Assembly: GCA_035515795.1 (NCBI GenBank)
Contig: DATJAY010000007.1
Location: 1 to 53,266 of the forward strand
DNA: 53,266 bases
Direction of reading: 5' to 3'
From: Candidatus Acidiferrales bacterium
GTDB taxonomy: Bacteria; Bacteroidota; Ignavibacteria; Kryptoniales; JAKASW01
Position numbers and translations under genes: made by a program. Below are positions 46,872 to 53,266 of the stretch, in pieces; position 1 is the stretch's first letter; each line of letters opens with the position of its first letter. The notes beneath the pieces were generated by a model, which made no database searches, was not told the origin of the DNA, and saw only the letters and a program-made list of their open reading frames with translations.

Positions 46872-48062
46872 TCATCCGGCTGTGACGATGCCGTCAATTT
46901 CAAATAACAACTCATCCCTGCAAACATCCGCCACCATGCAAACAGCGGGAAGATTTTCCAACCCGAGTTCCCTAATTACGCGCTGATACTCCGGAAAATC
47001 GCTCGCATGCTTCAGAAAGACCGTTGCCTGACAAATATCTTCAAGAGATGCGTTCTCAGGTTTTAGCAGAGAATCAACGACGCCGATCGTATTTCTGATT
47101 TGTTCAGCCGGATCGTTAACTCCCAGGGTTCTTCCATCCTCACAAATTGAAGCTGTGCCTGATATGTAAATCGTTTTGCGCTTTTGTTCATGTATCACGG
47201 TGGAGCGTGAGAAGGCGGAGCCATATCGATATGGAGATCGTTGTCTCGAACCTGTATGGTGACAAATTGTGGCTCTATCATCGGCCTTTTGTTCCACGGC
47301 CAGAACATCCATCACTCCGGCCGCTCCATGACGATTCGCGCCCTTGATGCCGGTGCTTGCGGGGAGATAGATTTCCTCGGCTCCCAACCCGTTGAATTTC
47401 GTCGGGATCAGTCCGAACTCCTCGTACTTCGCGTTCCTAACATTATTGAACTCTTTGTACCACTGCAAAATATCCACGAGATAAATCCATGTTCGAACGA
47501 CATTTCGAAACGTCATTCCCTGCCGTTGAAGGAGACGTTCGGTCCGGTCAAACATCAGATGAGTCTGTTTTTCCCGACAATCATTCGAAGGGTTATCATG
47601 CTGAGATCCGTGGATGTCCTGTAACGACAAATACGTTGTGCCATGATATCGCCAGCCGCGGCCGCACGGTATTCCATCGTCGAAAATTGTCCAGATTTTG
47701 TCGCCCGTCTCGTCCTCCCTTATCGCATAAAGCTGGATCCCTGCTAAACCTTCTCCCCATACAGGCTCCCCTTCGATGTATGTGACCGGCGATTCTTCAT
47801 AGACCTCAGAACTGCAAAGGGACTTCTTGCGAGCATCTAGAATATCGCGTTGAATATTGATGCTACCAAAGATACGCTCTTGAACAATATGCAGATTCCG
47901 TTGCTTGAGCACACTTCCAATATGACGGTACAATTCTTCGCACGACAGGATCGGATCGACGTCCTCCCTGCAAACGGACGCCGTTATGTACAGCCGATTG
48001 TCGTCAATGCTGATCGGGTAAACGTTAAGAGATGTTTCTTTCAATACTGGACAAACAGCCAT
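46872..48062 (-). CDS. Tandem RidA-fold protein, chorismatase-like
   Basis: A 396-residue cytoplasmic protein. The C-terminal half is a RidA/YjgF domain (FSRSTVIHEQKRKTIYISGT, DPAEQIRNTIG, ATVFLK), and the N-terminal half looks like a degenerate copy. This two-domain layout, with the LPASTGIKGANRHG loop in the middle, is that of chorismatases (FkbO/Hyg5/XanB2), which hydrolyse chorismate to hydroxybenzoates or dihydroxycyclohexadiene acids. No pigment or quinone genes lie nearby to confirm this, so a plain imine-deaminase relative remains possible. It is flanked by envelope genes with gaps of about 100 and 130 bases. Confidence 0.65.
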   Translation of the reverse strand: MAVCPVLKETSLNVYPISIDDNRLYITASVCREDVDPILSCEELYRHIGSVLKQRNLHIVQERIFGSINIQRDILDARKKSLCSSEVYEESPVTYIEGEPVWGEGLAGIQLYAIREDETGDKIWTIFDDGIPCGRGWRYHGTTYLSLQDIHGSQHDNPSNDCREKQTHLMFDRTERLLQRQGMTFRNVVRTWIYLVDILQWYKEFNNVRNAKYEEFGLIPTKFNGLGAEEIYLPASTGIKGANRHGAAGVMDVLAVEQKADDRATICHHTGSRQRSPYRYGSAFSRSTVIHEQKRKTIYISGTASICEDGRTLGVNDPAEQIRNTIGVVDSLLKPENASLEDICQATVFLKHASDFPEYQRVIRELGLENLPAVCMVADVCRDELLFEIDGIVTAG

Positions 48063-48136
48063 ATTTCTTTGTTACCTCTTGTCATTTCGTTCACATCATG
48101 GTACAGCCCTACAGGTTCCAGCCTTTTCAATAAAAT

Positions 48137-48178
48137 AAAAAAGCGTCCCGCTTCGATAGGAGGTGAATCGGGACGCTT
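48137..48178 (-). terminator. Intrinsic terminator after the CBM9-like gene
   Basis: On the minus strand a perfect 10-bp stem (AAGCGTCCCG / CGGGACGCTT) ends in a T-run of six followed by further T-rich sequence. It lies 16 bases past the stop codon. The stem contains the GTCCCG/CGGGAC core shared with the GH3 terminator. Confidence 0.88.
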
Positions 48179-48194
48179 CATGAAGGAGAGTCGG

Positions 48195-49934
48195 TTACTT
48201 CAATAGCATCATTTTCTTGACGAGCATTTGGTTACCGGCTTCCAATTTATAGAAGTAGACACCGCTGGTAAGCCTGCTGGCATCGAAAGTTGCGGTGTAT
48301 TCTTGGCCTGCTGAGCGCACGCCAGAGAACAGTGTCGCTACTTCTTGACCGAGCACGTTGTAAACCTTCAACGTGGTGTAGCCTGTCTTGTCAACCGAAT
48401 ATGTGACCTTTGTCGACGGGTTGAACGGATTCGGGAAGTTCTGGTCTAATCTGAACTTGTTTGCGACAGGAGGCGCCGGCTGTTTCACGCCAACGAGAAC
48501 GTTCGCTGAGCTCAGAATGGCATTGCCCCAATGGCTCGTGTTCTGCCAATCGTCGTCCGTCTTCGACGGATTCCACCACTTCGTGAGGTGTATCCTACCG
48601 CTTCCATCGTTATCATCGGTCTGAAGTTCGAAGCTGAACCTGGTGCCGCCTGCAGCAAGTATGCCGAGGCTATCCAGCGAGAACTGGAATTGCACGGCAT
48701 ATCCGCTCATAGAGCTGAATATGCTGTCATTCGGAATGTTCGGGAGAACTTTCCACGTATACTCCATGCCATGCTTGACTCCATTTTCCACCGAGTCAAC
48801 GTTCTGCGGCGGCCTGCACTCAAATTGATGAGCGCCGGCGATAGCACTTAAGCTCGAACCGCCAACGTGAGTGTTACCATTGTCGGTGTAGAACTCAATA
48901 CCGTCCATCTGCCAGTCAGTCGCAGAGACACTATCAACGAAGTTGTCATATACAATGAAGAATCCGTATACGTTATTGTCATCATACAATCCATAGAATC
49001 TCCATGACTGATCTTGTGGGTCGGTCGGCAAAGCAAGGCCTCCGTAGGTCAAACCGCCAGGGGTAGCCTGGTTTGCGTCGCTCCAAACATTCTCTGATGG
49101 ACCGCCGTTGGGAGCAACGTCAGCGGTAAGAGTAGGCGCTTTCGTTGTATGCAGGAATACGTATGAACATGCGTTGTCAACGTACTCGCCAGTGGTGGAG
49201 TCGCCAAGCACTGCATCACCCCAATGCTGGGTGTTTTGCCAATCATCATCGACCCCGCTGCCGTTCGCCCACTTGGAGAGGTGAATACGGCCAGCTCCAT
49301 CGTTGTCATCCTGCTGCAATTCGAGACTGACCTTTGTCCCTGCTTGCGCTACTACGCTTAGACTGTCCAGCGGAATCTGGAATTCGCAGAACCAGCCGGT
49401 CGGGCCGCCGTTGTTGGCGGAGGCTGTGTCGACGAACCAAATGTATTGGACGCCATGCTTATAGGCGTTTTCGACCGAATCTATGTTCTGTGGAGGTCTG
49501 AAGCAGAACTGATAAGCGTTGGGAATAGCACTTAAGCTTGATCCCGGTACATGGGTATTGCCCGCATCCATGTAGAACTCATCGCCGTCCATTTGCCAGT
49601 CTGTAGCGGACACGGAATCGATAAAGTTGTCACAGGAATAGAACAAGCCATAGAGGTTCTTGTCATCCCACAATAATTTTACCCATCCCGAGAGGTCTGT
49701 CCAATCCGATGGATGAGAAGACCCGTAGTTGAAATACTGTAGAGGCTGACCATCGATCGCATTCCAAACTGTGTCGATCTGATAGTCGAGCTTCGGCGCG
49801 ATTTCAGTCTTCGGAATAACCCATACATTGTTGCCTACTTTGGACACTGTGTTCTTATGGACCACCTTCGCCTGGGCGAAACTGGCCAACATAGCAAAAC
49901 ACACGACCACTAGCAACATTTTACCTAGTCTCAT
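48195..49934 (-). CDS. T9SS-exported protein with two CBM9-like modules
   Basis: A 579-residue secreted protein with a signal peptide (about residues 1-22), two internally repeated modules of about 200 residues (about 45-250 and 262-465) and a T9SS sorting domain at about 500-579 (NPFNPSTKVTYSV, VYNVLGQEV, final lysine). The modules share DSVSATDWQMDG, GSSLSAI and RPPQN.DSVEN and have the layout of family 9 carbohydrate-binding or related DOMON-like domains. No catalytic domain is present, so the protein probably binds glycans at the cell surface. A strong GGAGA site precedes the ATG and a strong terminator follows the gene. Confidence 0.8.
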   Translation of the reverse strand: MRLGKMLLVVVCFAMLASFAQAKVVHKNTVSKVGNNVWVIPKTEIAPKLDYQIDTVWNAIDGQPLQYFNYGSSHPSDWTDLSGWVKLLWDDKNLYGLFYSCDNFIDSVSATDWQMDGDEFYMDAGNTHVPGSSLSAIPNAYQFCFRPPQNIDSVENAYKHGVQYIWFVDTASANNGGPTGWFCEFQIPLDSLSVVAQAGTKVSLELQQDDNDGAGRIHLSKWANGSGVDDDWQNTQHWGDAVLGDSTTGEYVDNACSYVFLHTTKAPTLTADVAPNGGPSENVWSDANQATPGGLTYGGLALPTDPQDQSWRFYGLYDDNNVYGFFIVYDNFVDSVSATDWQMDGIEFYTDNGNTHVGGSSLSAIAGAHQFECRPPQNVDSVENGVKHGMEYTWKVLPNIPNDSIFSSMSGYAVQFQFSLDSLGILAAGGTRFSFELQTDDNDGSGRIHLTKWWNPSKTDDDWQNTSHWGNAILSSANVLVGVKQPAPPVANKFRLDQNFPNPFNPSTKVTYSVDKTGYTTLKVYNVLGQEVATLFSGVRSAGQEYTATFDASRLTSGVYFYKLEAGNQMLVKKMMLLK

Positions 49935-50245
49935 TGTTTTGTCTCCTTACGTAAGGTTTGTGATAGATTTTAGTTGTCTGCAAACTAATTGGTTGTTGAA
50001 AATCCCTCTAGTATCACCCTGAGCTGCGACTTCCCATGTGCAACCTCCTGATGGGGCCTTTCTCAGAATCTCAAAACGAGCGAGGTTCCGAATGCAATCC
50101 GGAGCGACAGACTCATCCTTCAGATTTTCCAACAGCCTTCCAACTCTCTTCCCTTCCTTCAACCACCTCCTTTCGGAAAGACCGCCGTCATTCCGATTTT
50201 TGATATTGCATGACTTAATGTTCTGTTTAGAAAAAAAGGTCATGT
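49935..50245. other. 311-base leader between the IPT and CBM9-like genes
   Basis: A 100-codon minus-strand frame crosses this stretch but has no family features. Within it, an AGGAGG site (50044-50049) stands six bases before an ATG that opens a tiny seven-codon frame, MGSRSSG (50014-50037), some 80 bases upstream of the CBM9-like start. It could be a leader peptide or chance. No clear promoter or terminator was identified. Confidence 0.35.
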
Positions 50246-51580
50246 TCACAGTCCGCGACCAAGATACGGCGCGCCGTTCAGCGGTGTGCCGTCTTCTTTC
50301 GCCATTCCCATCCTGTAGAACCTGACGGCCGTCGCGGACGCTGTCTTGCCTCTGCTCAAATATAGATATTTGTCATTTCCCCAAATCAGCTGATCTATGC
50401 CATTTGGAAGAATGTTATCATGATAGTACGATACGAGCACTCCATTATCCAGTGCATATAATGAGCAAGTCAACGAGCTCCCTGAAACAGAGATGACAAC
50501 TGAGCCATCAGATCCGACATTGAACGAGGTCAAGGCGTTGCTTGTCGTAAAACCTGTATCTTTCGAGATATCATAAAGTACCTCGTGATTGCCCAGATTC
50601 CCAACCGAACTGATCAGACTCCTAGATAATGTAGTGAAATGGGCCGGAGTCCCGGTGCCTGTAATGGCATATAGATATGTGTTTCCGTCGGCATCCTTAA
50701 TCACGCGGACCTCTCCAAATGTGAGGCCACTGAAATCGCCGGCAGTCTGAGATGTCCCGTCGGTTTTTATGCAGTACAGGCCTTTCGTATTTCCCGTATA
50801 AATGTCACCGTTCGCGTCAAAATCAAAATAGCCCACGGTCTTCTGCTGCGACGTTACTCCGGCGAAGACCTTGGGGACCGTGGTATCCATGTCCAGTTGA
50901 TATATCTTGTTAGATGCACTGCTGTTGAAAGACGCATACAGAAAGCCGCCCGGACCAACTTTTAAATCAATGAAGGTGGAAGCAAAATCGGTCTTGACGC
51001 CGCCGATTTTCGGCTTAAAGTAAGAAGTATCCCTGACCCGACTCAAGCTTGTGCCATCTGACGAAAGCTTATATAGAGAACAGCCGGGAACCGATACATA
51101 GCCTCCGATCCACAATGTATCTCCTTTGCCTGCATCCATCACAAGAAAGGTTGGGATTGCACTCAGGTCTGCGGTAGTAAAGGGGGCCTCCATAGCGTAA
51201 GGGATGGTAACGCTGGAATCTGCCGCCGGGATAACTACGTTCAATGTTGAGGAACCAAAGTTAGGCGGCCGGTAGATAACAATTGTATCGGCAGGTGAAC
51301 CCACCGAGAGGCGTTTTATATTTGCCCGCTGTGTGCCGAACCAGACCCAATCCGAATCGGGATCTGCCGAAAAATTCTGTCCGACGATCGTAATTTCTCG
51401 TACTCCCGCAATTGCGGTACTTGCAGGCAGAACTCCGGTAATGACTGCTCCCGAGGCGTATTTTTGGTTGGGATTCCATACCGACGTCGGAGCATTATAC
51501 TTATTGCAGGAGCCTATGGCGAGTCCGAAAACAACCGAACTCAAAATTAAGTATGTGAGTTTTCTAAGTTTCATGTTCAT
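50246..51580 (-). CDS. IPT/TIG-domain lipoprotein with propeller-like repeats
   Basis: A 444-residue lipoprotein: the signal ends IGSC (Cys25) and is followed by a linker. An IPT/TIG immunoglobulin-like domain occupies about residues 45-130 (GVLPASTAIAGVREITIVGQ, then VWFGTQRANI). The rest is made of beta-propeller-like repeats with G-D-I-Y and L-Y-A turns. IPT lipoproteins in polysaccharide loci of Bacteroidetes often bind glycans at the surface; a sugar-binding role here is inferred. It is nine bases downstream of the PorV-family gene, hence co-transcribed. The second ATG (residue 3) is an alternative start. Confidence 0.7.
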   Translation of the reverse strand: MNMKLRKLTYLILSSVVFGLAIGSCNKYNAPTSVWNPNQKYASGAVITGVLPASTAIAGVREITIVGQNFSADPDSDWVWFGTQRANIKRLSVGSPADTIVIYRPPNFGSSTLNVVIPAADSSVTIPYAMEAPFTTADLSAIPTFLVMDAGKGDTLWIGGYVSVPGCSLYKLSSDGTSLSRVRDTSYFKPKIGGVKTDFASTFIDLKVGPGGFLYASFNSSASNKIYQLDMDTTVPKVFAGVTSQQKTVGYFDFDANGDIYTGNTKGLYCIKTDGTSQTAGDFSGLTFGEVRVIKDADGNTYLYAITGTGTPAHFTTLSRSLISSVGNLGNHEVLYDISKDTGFTTSNALTSFNVGSDGSVVISVSGSSLTCSLYALDNGVLVSYYHDNILPNGIDQLIWGNDKYLYLSRGKTASATAVRFYRMGMAKEDGTPLNGAPYLGRGL

Positions 51581-51589
51581 GCCATTCCA

Positions 51590-52621
51590 TTACATTGAAA
51601 AAGTGACTGTAAATCGTTGGATGCTATTCAAATACTTGAACGGAGTGTAGGAATAATCGATGTTAAAGTTAACCGAAGATATTCCCAGCCCGGCAGAAGA
51701 GATACCGAGACCATAAGTTACTCCATCTTCGTCGTCACCCGTAATGTACCCCCCCCTCAGTGCAATTACATTCATGAATTTGTACTCTGCACCCAGTTTT
51801 ATCTGTTCCGGATGGGCGGTAGGATGGGTGACATCACAAGAAAGCAGGAACGCCTGATTTGGCCCCGCCACTTCGTAAAAATCAAGGAGATTGGCCGAGA
51901 TCCCGAAAGTAAACAACAACGGGAGCTGGAATGCTTCCTGCTCATATTTTACGTCCTGAGAGAAATTTCTGACCGACATACCAAAGTTAAGGCTCTTGAT
52001 CCCTGTCTTAAAAATTGTTCCGAAATCATAAGCGACGGTACTGGCAACATTCTGCTTGGTTGTAAAGGTGTTGCCGTTGGGAACTATACTTTTACCCAGC
52101 GACTGATAGACAAGCTTAACCTGCCCGCCGACTCCGAACTGCGTACTAATCATATCTGCATATGCAATTCCCGCCTCGAAAGCCGAAGGAGTCAATAGCT
52201 CGGTGTCTATATACCCCTGGTCGTTTTGCGCGACCACGGTCCCTTCAACATCACCGTAATTAACTGATTGGAAAGACAATCCAACCACTCCGTACCTTCC
52301 GGAGAGAGGAGAAACAATCGCATCAAGTGCCATATATTTGATACCGGCGATCCAGGAATTGATACTGAAATCGATGTTAACCAGGGATTGTACATCGCCC
52401 ATGGTCGACGGGTTATGAGACAACGCTCCGGTGTATCCATCGAGAGAGTTTACCGCATCTCCAATGGCGCTGGCCCGCGCATCTGAGGATACAAGGAGAA
52501 AATTGAAACCGGTTTGTGCCAACTTCGTCTGCCCAAACGATAGAGAAGTAAGCAATCCGATTAGAATGATCATTCCGAAAATCTTTTGGATAGTTAACGG
52601 TATTGCTAGTAATCTATTCAC
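51590..52621 (-). CDS. PorV/PorQ-family outer-membrane protein
   Basis: A 343-residue beta-barrel with a signal peptide (to about residue 30, LSFGQ). The N-terminal SSDARASAIGDAV and NPSTMGDV stretches match the PorV/PorQ (UPF0164-like) family, relatives of the FadL barrels; PorV carries T9SS cargo at the outer membrane. The protein ends in strand-like sequence with a final aromatic pattern (RFTVTFSM). The start is a GTG seven bases after AAGGAG. It is close-packed between the partial gene upstream (19-base gap) and the IPT lipoprotein downstream (9-base gap). Confidence 0.8.
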   Translation of the reverse strand: MNRLLAIPLTIQKIFGMIILIGLLTSLSFGQTKLAQTGFNFLLVSSDARASAIGDAVNSLDGYTGALSHNPSTMGDVQSLVNIDFSINSWIAGIKYMALDAIVSPLSGRYGVVGLSFQSVNYGDVEGTVVAQNDQGYIDTELLTPSAFEAGIAYADMISTQFGVGGQVKLVYQSLGKSIVPNGNTFTTKQNVASTVAYDFGTIFKTGIKSLNFGMSVRNFSQDVKYEQEAFQLPLLFTFGISANLLDFYEVAGPNQAFLLSCDVTHPTAHPEQIKLGAEYKFMNVIALRGGYITGDDEDGVTYGLGISSAGLGISSVNFNIDYSYTPFKYLNSIQRFTVTFSM

Positions 52622-52640
52622 CTTTGTTCTCCTTATCGAA

Positions 52641-53266
52641 TTACATACTTGCTGAGGATAGAATAACGACTTTAAACTGATTGCTGATGAGCGGGTAGAC
52701 GCTTTGACTTGGCGTTGTCTGCGGATTACTTATTTCAGACGAATTAGTCAAAATGAACCGCACTATGTAAACTCCGCCCTGGTCCAAATGAAGCGAATAA
52801 CGAGCACTTATCGCGGCCATCGATCTCGGAGCATTGGCGTACAAGATTGTTTCGGCGGAGTTATAAACGTTTTCCGGGGAGATGGCAACCGAAGAACTCA
52901 GGGAAGAAGTGTCTTTGGTCATGAGATCAACAGAAACATAATCATTAATGTTAGAACTGCCACTGCAAGAGTTATAATAATATTGCAGGCTCGTGTATAG
53001 ATAGATGTCCTCGGCTTTTGTAGCCTTCAATACTGCATAAGAAGTATCTCTACTTGGGTACTTGACCAACAGCAATGTGTCTGTGGGGAGGGAAGGCAAA
53101 CTGTCAACCAACGCATCAAAGTTTGAATTCATGATTTGATTGTCAGTGGAGCCGGCAGAAGTCACAAAGTCTGTCAACTCATGTGAACGAATCACAAGCC
53201 AGGATATTGGTATGGCCGGGCGAGCCAAGGTATCTCCGAGCAAGGTCCCCCTGTTACTGCACACGC
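52641..53266 (-). CDS. Unrecognised protein, C-terminal part only (runs off the window)
   Basis: The frame is open to the window edge and gives at least 207 residues ending at a TAA. The apparent GTG start at 53264 is probably just internal. The chain is rich in serine, threonine and short beta strands, with segments such as GGVYIVRFILTNSS and YPLISNQFKVVIL that suggest an extracellular beta domain. I do not recognise a family. Only 19 bases separate it from the PorV-family gene, so it belongs to the same operon as the outer-membrane genes that follow. Confidence 0.6.
   Translation of the reverse strand, partial: VCSNRGTLLGDTLARPAIPISWLVIRSHELTDFVTSAGSTDNQIMNSNFDALVDSLPSLPTDTLLLVKYPSRDTSYAVLKATKAEDIYLYTSLQYYYNSCSGSSNINDYVSVDLMTKDTSSLSSSVAISPENVYNSAETILYANAPRSMAAISARYSLHLDQGGVYIVRFILTNSSEISNPQTTPSQSVYPLISNQFKVVILSSASM

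Noticed and set aside
49947-50249. Minus-strand 100-codon frame between the IPT and CBM9-like genes
   Set aside because: It overlaps the IPT stop by four bases, which could suggest coupling, but has no family features, atypical composition and no convincing ribosome binding site.
1-53266. CRISPR arrays, insertion sequences, prophage or integration genes
   Set aside because: No regularly spaced direct repeats, transposase, integrase or phage structural genes were seen; the tRNA genes are intact and not followed by integrase genes.

Overview
The window looks like a chromosomal segment from a Gram-negative member of the Bacteroidota/Ignavibacteriota/Kryptonia side of the FCB group. The case rests on several things: two secreted proteins end in the type IX secretion (T9SS) C-terminal signal with an 'NPFNPST' entry motif, which is common in Ignavibacteria-like genomes; a PorV/PorQ-family protein is present; there are several probable lipoproteins; and the housekeeping proteins are ordinary bacterial ones with good Shine-Dalgarno sites. 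The species cannot be named from the sequence alone.

Region 1 (1-18863, all minus strand) is a fused information-processing block. In transcription order it reads tRNA-Thr(TGT), tRNA-Tyr, tRNA-Gly, tRNA-Thr(GGT), rpmG, tRNA-Trp, secE, nusG, rplK, rplA, rplJ, rplL, rpoB, rpoC, then rpsL, rpsG, fusA, tuf, rpsJ, rplC, rplD, rplW and the first codons of rplB. A strong intrinsic terminator lies after rpoC, and a good promoter lies directly behind it, ahead of rpsL. The apparent super-operon therefore probably splits into a tRNA-sec-rif unit and a str-S10 unit.

Region 2 (19067-36873) is a polysaccharide locus behind an isolated plus-strand DUF362 gene. A minus-strand run, in transcription order, encodes a GH5-like lipoprotein, a sialate O-acetylesterase-type esterase, a GH130 mannoside phosphorylase, a small outer-membrane barrel, a GH94 phosphorylase, a GPH-type sugar symporter, a second GH94 phosphorylase and a secreted GH5 enzyme. 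Divergent to it, from a shared intergenic region with a recognisable promoter, are a cellobiose/mannobiose 2-epimerase and a GH5 lipoprotein of mannanase type. Together they suggest extracellular cleavage and deacetylation of a beta-1,4-mannan, glucomannan or beta-glucan, uptake of short oligosaccharides, epimerisation of the reducing-end mannose to glucose, and phosphorolysis (GH130, GH94) to sugar 1-phosphates. No SusC/SusD pair is present in the window.

Region 3 (37002-53266, all minus strand) holds an aldo/keto reductase, a membrane SGNH hydrolase fused to TPR repeats, a T9SS-exported GH3 glucosidase, a beta-propeller lipoprotein with a c-type heme site paired with a DUF6057-like membrane protein, a chorismatase-like tandem RidA protein, a T9SS-exported protein with two CBM9-like modules, an IPT/TIG lipoprotein, a PorV/PorQ-family barrel and the end of an unrecognised gene. 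Both T9SS cargo genes end in strong intrinsic terminators. The less explored parts are the heme-propeller/DUF6057 pair, the PorV-IPT-CBM9 surface module and the twin GH94 enzymes around one transporter.

No insertion sequence, prophage, CRISPR array or clear pseudogene was seen.
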